A stretch of 64,000 nt of DNA, taken from Volutella citrinella. Taxonomy: Eukaryota > Ascomycota > Sordariomycetes > Hypocreales > Nectriaceae. Location: positions 2,914,001-2,978,000 of the forward strand of contig JAWZSP010000007.1 of the NCBI GenBank assembly GCA_034401135.1, written 5' to 3'. The notes under the pieces were generated by a model. The model saw only the letters and a program-made list of their open reading frames with translations. It was not told the origin of the DNA and did not search any database. Position 1 is the first letter of the stretch, and every line of letters starts with the position of its first letter. The translations under genes and the position numbers were made by a program. Shown piece by piece: positions 10,296 through 22,663 of the stretch.

Positions 10296-11014
10296 TCCTG
10301 ACCGCCCTTTTGCTCTCCACCATCGTCGTCGCCCAGATCGCATCAGTCTACACGGCCGCCTACCTCGCTGCTCCCCAGGAGGTGGCCACCTTCCTCGACG
10401 CTGCTGACTTCTCTATTCAAGAGAATGAGAGCTATGATCGCGATGTCTCCAAGGTGCAGCGCCTCGAGGACAAGATCCGCCTGAACCAGCTCCTGCGAGA
10501 GATCCAGAAGGGTGGCGATGACCTCCGTGAAGTCCTGAACTCCATGATGGTTCACGAGGGCGGCACGATGCTGAAAACCAATGCGCGCCTCTTCTGGGCA
10601 TCGAAGCGTCCCCAGCTTGAGGATCGAGTGCGGCGGCTGGACCTGCTACGCATGCGCTTCCTCGTCGTCTACATGGGTGTCATTGCTGCCACAGCAGAGA
10701 AGCAGACGCCCTCTGCCCCAAAGATGTCTGAGAAATCGGTCCCCATAATGACTCCCACCCGCCCGACTCTCCCCAAGGGTCTCGCCGAGGGTATTCTCAA
10801 CCGCCCACCGCTTCGCCGGCTGACCACGCAAGGGATCAACCACAGCAGCAGCAATGGCCGACACAGCATAGGCCATGGCCCGCATGTCTCGAAGCCCCAT
10901 GTGGGAGGGGGAGGCTGGGCGGATGTCGTCAGCGAGCTTCAGAAATCTCCCAAGATGCAGAAGCGACACTCTTCCATTGAGCAAGCAATGGCAAGAGCGA
11001 CAAAGACACCCTGA
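10256..11014 (+). CDS. Conserved-looking fungal protein of unknown function, one N-terminal membrane span
   Basis: Intronless, 252 residues. I do not recognise the family. Residues 9-33 form a hydrophobic segment (TIILVLTALLLSTIVV) with a short polar N-terminus, so it is a signal anchor or signal peptide. Residues 40-140 look helical and charged, with KVQRLEDKIRLNQLLREIQ likely to form a coiled coil. A second apolar stretch (RFLVVYMGVIAA, about 133-145) is too short to be a confident span. The C-terminal 100 residues are Ser/Pro/Gly/basic-rich and probably disordered. Codon use and GC match the neighbours, so it is likely a real gene. Confidence 0.75.
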   Translation: MAESGSLQWTIILVLTALLLSTIVVAQIASVYTAAYLAAPQEVATFLDAADFSIQENESYDRDVSKVQRLEDKIRLNQLLREIQKGGDDLREVLNSMMVHEGGTMLKTNARLFWASKRPQLEDRVRRLDLLRMRFLVVYMGVIAATAEKQTPSAPKMSEKSVPIMTPTRPTLPKGLAEGILNRPPLRRLTTQGINHSSSNGRHSIGHGPHVSKPHVGGGGWADVVSELQKSPKMQKRHSSIEQAMARATKTP

Positions 11015-11520
11015 CCACACTTGGCATATCCTTTATCTTTTTTTTATCTATCTACCCGGCTAACGATTACGACATGAACTTGTCTCACCTCTCACAAAGC
11101 CTAGGCCCCTCCCCCCTGGGCGACGTTGTTTGTGAGACTGAATAACGGCGCTTGGCGAACCAATGAGGTTCGTCATGAATTAACGAACGGTATGATCTGA
11201 AACCAATTACGGAAATCGGATTCACACGAGGGGCGGGATGTTTTACTTGACGAGGAATGAATGAATGCATGTATCAGGAGCACGCGTGGAAACAATTCTT
11301 GGGGAGTTTGGTTCCTTTCACGTTATAGATGGGATACCCCGATTGCGCGGTCTTATGCATATGCTTTTTTTTTGTTGCATCATTTACTTTTGCAGTCTTT
11401 TATTTGTTGTTTCTATGTTTTGGTTTTAATCCATTGTTAGTTTGCTTCTGCATCCTCTCTTTCTGCGTCTTCCGGACTGTTTTGTCCCCCACACTTGGCG
11501 GTATGACATTACTAAAATAC
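11015..11520. other. Convergent intergenic region, AT-rich 3' flanks
   Basis: T-rich between 11360 and 11440, as expected for 3' untranslated or terminator sequence. No gene seen. Confidence 0.5.
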
Positions 11521-12198
11521 TCAGTGGCCAGACAAGGCCCCGGGGCCGGTGCCGTTCCTCTCCCCGACTAGCATAGTGTGTTAGCATCTAGTATTGGAAT
11601 TTGAAGTTTCGGAATTACACTCACCGTCGAGGGCCACAAGAAAGCGGCTCACGCAGTTGTAACAAGCAACCTGAGATTGTCAGCTCCGAGGCCGGCATCC
11701 ATTGGGACCGCAACTCACTGTCGCGGTGATTTCCACAATCTCCTGTTCGTTGAAGAATTCTCGTAGGCGGTCAAAGGTCTCATCCTTGACATGTACGTTC
11801 CTCGTCATCTCATCTGTAAACTGGAGAACGGCCCAATGCTCCTCGCTCAATGCTGCAGGTCTCTCGCCCAGGGTCTTTTCCCTGACAGCCTCCAGTCCCT
11901 CCTCGGACACGCCACCTTTGACGGCCAACGGAGCATGGTGGCTCCACTCATACCAGGCCTCGTTGCAGACGGCAATTCTTGAAATGGCGAGCTCCCTCAC
12001 GGCGTCGCTTAACGAGGTCTTGGTGCGGACGGCTCCCAGGAACGAGTTCCACCCATCGGCGACAGGGGGACAGTGCAGAAGAGCCCGGTCAAGGGGCTGG
12101 AGGGGGCGGGGGTTGCGGCGAGCCTTGATGCGCTCGACAATGGCGGCTTCCTCCTCCGTCTTGGTGGGAGGAGGGTCAGCGACGTAAGGGACTCTCAT
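11521..12198 (-). CDS. Carboxymuconolactone decarboxylase / AhpD-like fold protein
   Basis: Three exons on the minus strand: 11719-12198, 11625-11670 and 11521-11567, joining to 190 residues. The start is the ATG at 12198 (MRVPYVADPPP). The family core is visible: LDRALLHCPPVADGWNSF, then SDAVRELAISRIAVCNEAWYEWSHHAPLA, an AhpD-like helical pair with a conserved E..H arrangement. The redox CxxC of true AhpD peroxidases is absent, so a thiol peroxidase role is unlikely. The last exon gives DVGERNGTGPGALSGH. Fungal members are usually annotated only by fold; the substrate is unknown. The two small 3' exons would be missed if the frame were simply read through. Confidence 0.85.
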
Positions 12199-13362
12199 GG
12201 TTGATGACTGTAGCGGATTAGGGGGTTGATTGGGAGACAGAATGAACCCGGGACTTCCAGTCTTGAGTAGACAGCGAATTGTAGGCAAGAAAAGGGAGCT
12301 CGGCAGCAAAGGGGACTGTGGTTGTTAATTTACATAAACCTAAGCCGGTGGTTATATGTTCTCCCGGCTGTGGGCGGGGTCGGCCATGAAGGAACTCCCG
12401 ACTCCACATACCGATATTCGGTGCCGAGTGGCGTCTCGGAAAGTAGCGGCGGCAGCGGGCCACGGCGTACACGACAAGTTAAGAGTGCAAACCGTTACAC
12501 CTCGAAATCACGGTGTCCCAAGAACATGCAGACGAGGTAGGGCCGGTGTAAGGCACCAACTGTTCCTCCTATCGTATATAAATGGCAATACCCATGTCAA
12601 GGTGCAACAAGTACGTGAGCTTCTCTCGTTGAGAGTCACTACAGGCAAAACCGGATCAGATCCGACAGGAGCTTGAAGAACATGCAATCGTGATTTAGAA
12701 AAAGATATAAAAGGTAGAGCCCTCAATCACGACTTGTTCTACCGGGAGAGCTTTTGCCGCTCAAGAGCCTTGGTGAAGCCGAAAGGGCCTGTCTACCTCA
12801 AGGCTGGACTATTCCCAAGAGCCAACGGTGCCGCATGGACTACTTGGTGCACATATGTAACCAATTCGGCAACAGAAGAGTCTAAAAGTTTTCTATTAGC
12901 AAAAAAAGCAGTGGTGGGAAAAGGTCAGACCTGGGAAGAGGATATATTGTGGGCTGACGAAGCAGGTATCGCAAGTCACGGTATGATTCGCTGTCTGATG
13001 AAACGAGCGAATACGGATGGGATAACTTAAAAACGACTTTGTCTAGTTTGCTGCAATAGTCTAGTTTTTCTGTCTCATTTTCTTCTTATAATAGAAAAAG
13101 ACAATGCCATCTCCCTCTACTTGTCTCTTACGTGCCTCTTGTGGTGCATCGCCATGTTTCCCCACATTTTATGCCACCCAGGTATCCTCCGTCATCCCCC
13201 ATCCAACGCCTCTTGGATCTCAAACGCGTTGCGAACAGTCACGTGACTCGGAGCTTCAGCCTGGATCATTAACGCGACCTCACTTTTTCGCGTCGGCTCG
13301 AACAGCTCCAAGCTCCCTTACCTTCCGACCTGTACCTTTTGCTCGCGCGCTCATCAGAAACG
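12199..13362. other. Divergent intergenic region between the CMD-like gene and SPT16
   Basis: No supported gene. A 98-codon frame at 12734-13030 has no start context or motif I recognise. The 190 bases directly before SPT16 lack ATG and include a CT-rich stretch, in keeping with its leader. Confidence 0.5.
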
Positions 13363-16300
13363 ATGGCCGAGATCAAGATTGACAGCAAGGCCTTCCAGGA
13401 CCGCATTTCGCACCTGGTCACTGCCTGGAAGAATGACCTCCGCGCCAAGGATAGCCTGTTCGGCGGCGCCCAGTCCATGGTCATCATGATGGGCAAGGTC
13501 GAAGAGATTCCCGAATTCCACAAAAACAACGCCGTGCACGTATGCGCTCCCCAATGCGACCCTTCTGGTTCTACCGGCGACCCCGGAGCTGACAGTTTCG
13601 ATAGTTCTGGCTTCTCGGCTACGAGTTCCCCACCACCCTGATGCTCTTCACTCTCGACACCCTTTACATTCTCACCACTGCCAAGAAAGGTGCGCGCACA
13701 ATGCTCCGCGTCGATGGATAAGTATCGCCAGTTACTGACCTTGGTACAGCTAAATATCTTGAGCAACTCAAGGGCGGCCGGTTCCCCATCGAAGTGCTCG
13801 TTCGCGGCAAGGACGCAGCTGAGAACGAGAAGCTCTCCATCAAGATTGCAGACAAGATCAAGGAAGCTGGAGTATGACATCCCACCGAGAACATGATATT
13901 GGAAGGAGGATGAACTGACAGGCGACTGCAGAACAAGGTCGGCACGATCGCCAAAGACACATCCCGCGGCCCCTTCGTCGAGGAGTGGAAGAAGTTCTTC
14001 GCCGAGCACTGCAAGGATGTTGAGCAGGTGGACATCTCTGCAGCCCTGTCCACGCACGCCTTCGCTATCAAGGATGAGAGCGAACTGCGAGCGATGCGAG
14101 CGGCTTCCAAGGCCTGCGTCGCCTTGATGACCCCCTACTTCCTCGACGAAATGTCCAACATCCTCGACGCCGAGAAGAAGGTCAAGCACTCTGTGCTGGC
14201 TGATAAAGTCGATAAGAAGCTCGACGACACCAAGTTCTGGCAGACTGTGCAACTGCCAAACAAGGGCAAACTGCCATCGGACCTCGACCCAGCTCAGCTC
14301 GATTGGATCCTTGGGCCTGCTGTTCAGAGTGGTGGCAAATTCGATCTGAGGTTCGCTGCGGAGCCAAACGAGGAGAACCTGCACGCTGGTATCATCATCG
14401 CCGCCCTCGGCCTTCGTTACAAGTCATACTGCTCAACCATCGCTCGAACATACCTCGTCGACCCCAACAAGTCCCAGGAGAGCAACTACAAGCTATTGAC
14501 TTTGATTCATAACACCGTCATCAAGGAAATCCGAGACGGAGTGGCAGCCAAGGAAGTATACCAGAAGGCTCTGAGCATCATCAAGAGCAAGAAGCCTGAG
14601 ATGGAGAAGCACTTCCTCAAGAACGTTGGCTGGGGTGTTGGGCTGGAAAACAAGGACCCGACCCTCGTTCTCAACGGCAAAAACCAGCGAACTCTCAAGG
14701 ACGGCATGACCCTCATTATCAACACGGGTTTCCATGACATTGAGAACCCGCAGCCACAAGACAAGAACAGCAAGGTGTATTCGCTGATTCTGACCGACAC
14801 CATCCGAGTTACATCAGCCGAGCCTGTGGTCTTCACTGCAGAGGCTCCCACAAGTGCCGACGCAAACTCATTCTTCTTCAAGGACGACGAGGAAGCCGAG
14901 CCTACCCCTAAGAAGGAGAAGAGGGATTCTCGAGTTGGCGCTGTTGCTACCAAGAACATCACATCTACGAGACTCCGCTCCGAGCGAACGACCCAGGTGG
15001 ATGACGATGCAGATAAGAAGCGACGCGAGCATCAGAAGGAGCTTGCAAGCAAGATGCAGAAGCAGGGTCTGGAGCGATTCGCCGAATCCACTAGCGGCCA
15101 AAACGGCAGCGAGGTGAAAAAGTTCAAGAAGTTTGAATCCTACAAGCGAGATAACCAATTCCCGCTCCGGATCAAGAACCTTGAAATCGTGGTTGACACA
15201 AAGAACCACACAGTTGTCCTCCCAATCATGGGACGACCCGTGCCTTTCCACATCAACACCATCAAGAACGCCAGCAAGAGCGACGAAAACGACCTGTCCT
15301 TCCTGCGCGTCAACTTCTTGTCCCCCGGCCAAGGTGTAGGAAGGAAGGACGACCAGCCGTTCGAGGATGCCTCGGCTCACTTTGTTCGAAGCTTGACATT
15401 CCGTTCTGCTGATGACGATCGGTACCAGGAGATTGCGACACAAATTTCAAACATGAAGCGCGATGCTCAGAAGAAGGAACAAGAGAAGAAGGACATGGAG
15501 GATGTCGTTGAGCAGGACAGACTGGTGGAGATCAGAAGTAGGTTCCTTCGTTTTGAGAGGTTTCTTTGGCATCGCTAACAGTGCATAGATCGCCGCCCCG
15601 CCGTTTTGGATAACGTCTATATTCGGCCGGCAATGGAGGGCAAGCGAGTCCCCGGCAAGGTCGAGATTCACCAGAACGGTATTCGGTACCAGTCGCCTCT
15701 GAACGCCCAGCACCGCATCGATGTGCTTTTCTCGAATATCAAGCATCTCTTTTTCCAGCCATGCCAACACGAGCTGATCGTCATCATTCACATTCACCTG
15801 AAGGATCCCATCATCGTAGGCAACAAGAAGAAGACCAAGGATGTGCAGTTCTACCGCGAAGCTACCGATATCCAGTTTGACGAGACTGGCAACCGAAAGC
15901 GCAAGTACCGGTACGGAGACGAGGATGAGTTTGAGGCCGAACAAGAGGAACGACGCCGGAGAGCCGAGCTGGACCGGCTCTTCCAGGGCTTCGCGCAAAA
16001 GATTGCCGAGGCCGGCCGTAACGAGGGCATCGAGGTGGACATGCCCATCCGAGAGCTAGGTTTCCACGGTGTGCCATTCCGAAGCAATGTCTTTGTTCAG
16101 CCCACTACGGACTGCCTCGTGCAGGTCGTGGAACCTCCCTTCATGGTCATCACCATCGAAGAGGTCGAGATTGCTCATCTGGAACGTGTTCAGTTTGGAC
16201 TGAAGAACTTTGATATGGTCTTTGTCTTCAAGGACTTTTCGCGAGCCCCCTATCACATAAACACCATCCCAGTCGAGTTCTTGGATCAGGTCAAGGATTA

Positions 16301-16700
16301 CCTTGATTCATCCGACATCGCCTTCACCGAGGGTCCTCTCAACCTCAACTGGCCGACCATCATGAAGACAGTCACCCAGAACACCCACCAGTTCTTTGTC
16401 GATGGTGGTTGGTCCTTCCTCCAAGAAGAGTCTGACCAGTCCGGTGGCGAGGACGAAGACGACCAGGAATCGGCGTTCGAGATGGACGACGACGAGCTCG
16501 ACGAAGCTTCGGAGTCGAGCGAGGAAGGCTCCGACTTTGGAAGCAACGCCAGCGACGACGACGATGACGATGATGGTGATCTTGACAGTGAGGACGAGGG
16601 CGAGGACTGGGACGAGCTTGAGCGCAAGGCCAAGAAGCGTGACCGCGAGAGCGCCATGGAGGAGGAAGATCGCGGCGGTAAGAAGAAGCGCAAGAGGTAA
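13363..16700 (+). CDS. SPT16: FACT complex subunit SPT16 (histone chaperone)
   Basis: Five exons: 13363-13539, 13605-13689, 13750-13871, 13932-15537 and 15589-16700, joining to 1,033 residues, the usual fungal length. Domain order is standard: an N-terminal aminopeptidase-P-like domain without catalytic metal ligands (to about residue 450), a linker and dimerisation region, a tandem PH-like middle domain ([21 protein letters not shown]), and a very acidic tail from about residue 940 with a seven-Asp run, closing in a basic KKKRKR. With POB3 and an HMG protein it displaces and reassembles H2A-H2B during transcription and replication. Long open frames on the opposite strand are shadows of this gene. 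Confidence 0.97.
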
Positions 16701-17525
16701 AGCGGGCTTTTGGGAGCTGTGATTTAATAACGGTGCTTTGCTAAGATGTTTGCTGGGAACACTGGGGATCCTGCAAAAGGACACGACCTGGTGTGAAAAA
16801 GGGAGGACGGGCTTGCTGTAATTTCTCCTTCCACTTTGTACTATGAACTCGAATCTCGATTGCATGACCGTCCATCTACCTGCGCACTGTTGTCACTGTC
16901 ACTTATCGTCTGCGAACGGAGCTTGCCCTTGTGATCCTCGGAGACGCCACCATGTGTTAGGCGATCAGGATGATTGCAAGTGAATCCATACATGTCGGTC
17001 AAGTTGAAAATAAGATGACTAGCTCTCTATTCATAGGTCCGACTTGGAACAAACTGCACGCCAGAACTCCCAACCCAGTAAAGGCACTCCAACGTTCCTC
17101 CTCCGGCCAATATACGACACTGCTCCCCAGTACGGGAGGCAACGCCTCGGGCGTTTTGCGGCCGCTTAGGTACCGTCCCCAAGAATAACTGGATGAAAAA
17201 TAAACAACCGAATGTCCGTACGCGCAAGACGCTCCTTGAAATAGAATAGTCGTACAGAAAGTGAAACCCATCAGCAAGTCCACCAGGCAATTCGAAAGCC
17301 GCGTCTCGATTAAGGCGTCTTGCGTGAGAGCGACACACCCGGGGCTCAAGTCTTCCGCCTAGGCACGCTACACAAGATGGAGAGGGCAACTGGCGGGAAC
17401 AGCTGCCAAAAAAGAATCCCCCCCCGAAAGCCTAGTCGGCCAACGACTGGAAGCTGGTGCACTCACAGCATCCTGGCCGAGCTCGAAGTGCGCAGAGAAG
17501 TGGTATCATGACTGCCGCATGCCGC
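16701..17525. other. Convergent intergenic region (SPT16 and CDC50-family 3' flanks)
   Basis: About 0.8 kb of 3' flanking sequence with no gene recognised. Confidence 0.5.
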
Positions 17526-19110
17526 CTAGGCCTCGCCAGGACGCATCTCACGCCCAGAAGCAACGGCCGTGCTGGGGCCTGTCTTGCCGCTAGGGGCGTT
17601 GTTCCACGAGAGATAGGTATGATCACCGAGTTTTCTATACAGGTCAGTTTCCCAGCCGCGAAGGAGAAGTGGTGTGCGACAAACCTGGGACGGATGAGAT
17701 GGGTAACAGTGAAAACAGCGCCGAGGAGAATGCAGACTCCACCAACTACAACATAGGCGATGCCCAGGAAGGGGTTTCGTCCACCCATGACGGTGCGTGT
17801 TGTGATGATGATGGACTTCTTGCCCTGGAATTCAGTAACGGGGAAGACTGTACAGAGTCAGTGAATGAAGCTCAAAGAATAGCACAGGTGCCAACGTACA
17901 GTCATCGATTTTAACCATGTAGGTTCCCGCCGGCATTGACTCATTATCGTTGCGCTGGTACAGCTTGCTAAAGACGGGAAGACCAGCAGTTCGCATCCAC
18001 ACCTGGAAAGCTTCCCATTCCTTCAACGGAGGCGGTGGGAAGTCATTGGTGTAAGTGCCGTTGGGGTATCGGTCCGCCCAGTTCGGTGGGGGGATCACTT
18101 CGTCAGCAGCATACTCGGTTTTCCCATACAGGTCTTTGTCGCTGCTCCAGGCGATGTTTGTATTGTTGTCCATGGCGTAGATCCATGTCTTATTGTCCTT
18201 GCTGTCCGGAGGGTTGAGCAACTCTGGGCTGGAAAAGGAGTCGTTGAACATGGAGTTCGCAATCAATCCGCAAGGGTAGTAAGGCTTCTGGGTCTCTCCA
18301 TCGCCATACAGCGGGGTGCACTTGGATCCCTTGATCTGGTTGTACGTCCGCTTCTTGCCTTTCAATTGCTCGGCATCATAGGACTCGACGTAGCGACGGT
18401 GATTCTGGTAAAAGTTTTCGAGGTGGTAATAGAAGTAGACGGGCTTCCCCATGTTCTCGGGGATATCAAAGCGCAGGTAGCAACGGCTGGTGTTCACCGG
18501 CTGTCCGTATTCGACGTTGCCAAGGACATCACGCTCGATGGCCCACTCGTACTTGGGGTTGGTGGCCGGTTTCTTAAATGCGGTGGTGATTTTATCGGGT
18601 GGGATGTCCCTAAAGCCAGACAGGCGGTCGTTGTCGATGACGAGCGTGGGAGCCGTGGCATTGCATTGGGTGTAGTCGATACGGATTTCTTGCACCTGTT
18701 GCGCGATGTCAGATTGGACGAAGCTCGATTCGCATCGCTGAACCGCGTACCTGAGCGCTCGCATATAGGAGAAGACCGCCAATGGGAGCGAAAATGATAC
18801 CGATGGTAAAGAACAGAGGCAAGACAGTCTTGGGGGTCAGAATGGGCCTGGGACTGTCAGCATTGTTTCGAGGTCCAGGTCAATCGCTCCAGGAGGGCAC
18901 ATACTGCCAGGCCTTCAGTCGCTGCTGCCTAAAAGCGGTGTCTATGAAGCGGGACGAGAATCAGTCTGTGGTCGCCATATTGTTGTTGCCCGGTAAAAAT
19001 CGAGACTCACTCGCGGGTCGGCGGCTCTTCTTCTTCTCCGGCTGCTTCGGATCTCCATTATGGGAGTCCATCGAGTCGGTGTGGTCGATGCCACGGGGTG
19101 AGTCGGCCAT
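17526..19110 (-). CDS. CDC50/LEM3 family P4-ATPase (lipid flippase) accessory subunit
   Basis: Six exons on the minus strand: 19011-19110, 18905-18941, 18751-18847, 17900-18695, 17685-17847 and 17526-17634, joining to 433 residues. The N-terminal cytosolic part carries the family block [18 protein letters not shown]. The first membrane span is near residues 54-76 ([17 protein letters not shown]), followed by a large lumenal domain with paired cysteines and several N-glycosylation sequons (NGTYT, NNTN, NDS), then the second span near 370-392 and a tail beginning [13 protein letters not shown]. The subunit binds a P4-ATPase, allows its exit from the ER and supports aminophospholipid flipping. 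CDC50 and LEM3 paralogues cannot be told apart here. The third intron sits right after the first span. Confidence 0.95.
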
Positions 19111-20717
19111 GGTGCACAGATTTCGATAGCAAGCGCTGCGCGATGGTGCCAGTGGGTTGCGAGGTTGACGATCTAGGAAGGGCGATGTCGTATCCCAGGG
19201 GGAATCGAGCTGGGTAGGTTCCAAGCACCGTCGCGATGTGGCTCGTGAAGCGTTACGTGTTTCGCCGTAAGCGCCGTGGCTGTGCACACCCCAATGCGCA
19301 TTCCCGGTAGGCGGTGTTATCTTAATCCGGGCTGTCAGCGGCCTTCTCCTAATTCAGCTCGCTAACAGCCAGCACGTTGGCTGACCATTGGGGATGGATC
19401 CTTCGTAAACCCACCCGCTGTGGCTGAAGGGTGCAACAAGGGACCGAATCAAAGAGAGCATTGTCGGCTTGATTCGATTCGCTCGGGTTAAAAAAAAAAA
19501 AAAAAAAAAAGCTCCTTCAAAGGCTTAGAGGGGCGAGTGGAAGTCTGGGCAGCAATTTCCGCCAGTTTTTGTCTAATGACTGAGGTGAAGACCATGCTGG
19601 GTCATTAGAAGCCATACTGTTGTTGAGCAGCAGAGACCAACTACGGTGCAGTAATGCTTCCCACATAATTCGGACAGCTCGGAAGAGCACAACCCGGACA
19701 GGGCAAGGAGTCCCGGGCCCAACCGAGAAGAGTGCGGACCACTCTCACCTCGAGAATCAACTGTCGGGAATCAGGGGTGCGCCAATAATTAGGAGGGATT
19801 GCACCGGCAGTTGGGGACTACAGCAAATGCTGTACGTCACTTCGTTGACCACCCCGATGGTATAGGTCTAGCAGTGCCATCATACATCCAGTAACCCCCT
19901 CCCCCAAGCTTTTCTTCCCACCGTCGGCCCATGGTTAATTAATTGGCGATTCGAAAAGAGGAACAAATCAGATGTTGTATGTCTTGTTCGGTATCAAGTC
20001 CGTCAGTGGCTTGCAGATTGGCGGGCCGGATCCAGCGCTTCAGCCCGGGAAGTCGACCGAACTGTCCCATAGGCCGGCTGATGAGTCGATGAAAACATAG
20101 ACCCAGAAGCTCTCGGTAGCAACCTTGATCGCAAGTGGCAGGATACAGTGAACCGATGGGAGGCGTCCAGCTTGGGGGGTCGACCCCTTCCTACTTTGCC
20201 ACGCGTTCTGGGTCAATGACGAAGCGAATAGGGAGACATGGAAGATTGCAGTAATACTAACTAGATGTAAGTAAAATGGCGGCGAGCCAGGCGATAAGAA
20301 ACATGCGAATACAATGTCCCGTCATGAGACGGCCTTCCGTCTACCAATGAACTGGTAACTAGTAGTACAAGGTGTCGACTTCCTCCAGCACACCGAGACT
20401 ACGAACGACTTTGGATATCAAGTGAATGTGAGTGCGTGAGCAGACCTACTGTGGTAATGTGCTCGCAGCTCCAGTGGCATGCCAAGCAATGGCTTGTACG
20501 GCAGGTCAAACGGGCGGGGAAGCTCACATCATGGTCTGTCGAGCACTAGCCATCACGTAACGTCTGCATAATCGTTCAATTCATAATCGGTATAGCATGA
20601 AGTCGAGATACCTTGTCCCAACCCGGCTGCCATCCATTGCTGGACTGTAGTGGCTAGGCGAGCATAGGTCTATGTCTCTAAGACGCATTCCGCTCTATAT
20701 CCATATCCGCAATCCGC
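19111..20717. other. Intergenic: CDC50-family promoter and ADE2 3' flank
   Basis: About 1.6 kb between two minus-strand genes. No coding sequence supported. It contains a 21-bp A tract (19490-19510). Confidence 0.5.
19490..19510. repeat. Poly-A tract, 21 bp
   Basis: Uninterrupted run of A. No open frame for reverse transcriptase and no obvious target-site duplication nearby, so it is not evidence for a retroelement. Confidence 0.9.
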
Positions 20718-22663
20718 TCATAGGCCCAGGTAAGCCTTCCAGCCAATCTCGTGGAGCCTTGCGGCCTTTGCCTCTACCTCGACGCTCATGCTCTTCTGAT
20801 AATCCAACATTGCCTGTCTGTACTTGGCATCGCCAGCACCCAGGATGCGGACAGCCAGTAAACCGGCGTTGGTCGAGTTGTTGATTCCAACAGTGGCCAC
20901 TGGACATCCTCGGGGCATCTGGAGGATGGAGTGAACTGAGTCCACACCGTCGAGATGCGTCGCCTTGACAGGCACGCCAATGACTGGGAGTGGCGTCTCA
21001 GACGCGACCATTCCAGGGAGCGCCGCTGCACCACCGGCCGCCGTGATGAGCACACGGATTCCTCGCTCGGCAGCGGATTTGGCCAGCGCGCTCATCGTAT
21101 GAGGAGTGCGGTGGGCGGAGGTGATGGTGAAATCGTAAGGAACGCGGAACTTCTCGAGGATCTCGAATGCGCCCTGGAGGACCTTGAGGTCGGAATCGGA
21201 TCCCATGGTGAGAACCACCAGAGGGTTCTTAGTATCTCGGGATGACGAAGGAGCGGCAGATACCGGGGCCGTCGTGGGACGCAGTTGTGCCGACGACGCA
21301 GCAAGGCGGCCGAGGCGGATGTTGTCAACCTCCTGGATGAGGGGCGCAGCCAGCTTCTCCAGGTCGACGTCGGGGGAGTAGGACGCCACGGTGATGTGGC
21401 CAATCTTCCGGCCGGGCTTGGAAGACTTGCCGTATAGGTGCAGGAAGACGTCCATATCGTCGCTGTAAAGAGAGTGTGTCATTTTGACCAGAGCGTCGTG
21501 GGAGTCCTCCTGGGCTCCTCCCAGAATGTTCAGCATAATGGCGCTGGCGACACGGGGCTTCAAGTTGATTGACGGGGGCACAACATCAAGGATGGAGCAA
21601 ATCTGTGCACGGAACTGGGACATTTGAGGCAGGGCCTCGATGGAGTAATGGCCCGAGTTGTGACTGCGATACATGATCAGCAAGAGTCTATGGCATGTGG
21701 TGCCTTGGGCCTGGTGCTCTGAGGATTCACTTACGGTCGGGGAGCCACCTCGTTAATAACAAGCTCATCTAGCCAAGCCGTTAGTACCGATTCCAGTTGA
21801 CCATCATGTTCAATTCAAAAGTTCTTACCATTTTCCAGGAGGAACATCTCGACGGCGAAAACACCCCTTCCCTTGACAGTACGAATCACATCCGAGGCGA
21901 CCTTTCTCGCCTTCTCGCACACCTCGTTCGACACCTGGCGAGGAGGGTAGTGAGTCTTGGTGCAGATGCTTTCCTCGTGGATTGTCTCGACGGCTGGGTA
22001 AGCATGCACATCCTTAAGGGTGCCGTCGTCAAGCTCGGTCCTCATGACCATGACTGCCAGCTCCTTCTTGAAGGGCTGAAACTTTTCAGCGTACAGGGAT
22101 AGCTTGCCCATATCACGGATGGCCTCCTCGAAATCCGCGGGGCTGTCGACCTTGAAGTTCCCACGGCCGTCGTAGGAGCCCTTTCGCGCCTTGAGCATGA
22201 AGGGGAAGCCGAAGAGCTCTCCGGCCTTCTTGAGCGACTCGAGCATGGCGTCCCCGGTCTCAACGGTCGCCTGGGGCGCAATGGGAATTCCGGATTTTCC
22301 AAAGTGCTCCTTCTGCAGGTACTTGTCCTGAATCAGGCGGAGCGTCTCCCACGAGGGGTGGACGGGCACCTTCTTGAGCTTGCCGTCGACCTCAACGCCC
22401 TTGGTGGCAATCTCCTCGAGGACGTGCGTCTCAATGTGCTCAATCTCCACGGTAAGAACATCGCAGCGGCGGGCGAGCTCGCGGATCTTCTCGGCGTCCT
22501 TGAAGGAGCCCGTGACGTGCTTGTCGTTCTGGTTGATCTGCTTGGTCGGACAGTTGGCTTCGTCAAGCACCACGACCTCGACTCCGATAAGGGCGGCCTG
22601 CTCCTGGAGCATGCGGCCCAGCTGGCCGCCTCCGAGGATTCCAATCACCGGGGTCTTTGCCAT
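20718..22663 (-). CDS. ADE2: Phosphoribosylaminoimidazole carboxylase (ADE2), fused PurK-PurE
   Basis: Three exons on the minus strand: 21829-22663, 21735-21768 and 20718-21663, joining to 604 residues. The N-terminal part is the PurK ATP-grasp domain: GILGGGQLGRMLQ for nucleotide binding, then FPFMLKARKGSYDGRGNF, EKFQPFKKELAVMV and INEVAPRPHNSGHYSIEA. From about residue 436 follows the PurE-type AIR carboxylase: VLTMGSDSDLKVL, TSAHRTP and AAGGAAALPGMVA. The enzyme makes CAIR from AIR in purine synthesis; loss in fungi gives adenine auxotrophy and red pigment. The middle exon of 34 bases encodes DELVINEVAPRP, which fixes the splice sites. Confidence 0.97.

Noticed and set aside
12734..13030. 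98-codon plus-strand frame between the CMD-like gene and SPT16
   Set aside because: Starts without an ATG in good context, shows no motif, and sits in the SPT16 upstream region.
13269..14384. Long minus-strand open frame opposite SPT16
   Set aside because: Shadow of the SPT16 coding exons; it crosses introns of the real gene and has no homology I recognise.
19490..19510. Poly-A tail of a retroposed copy
   Set aside because: No coding remnant precedes the tract and no flanking target-site duplication was seen.
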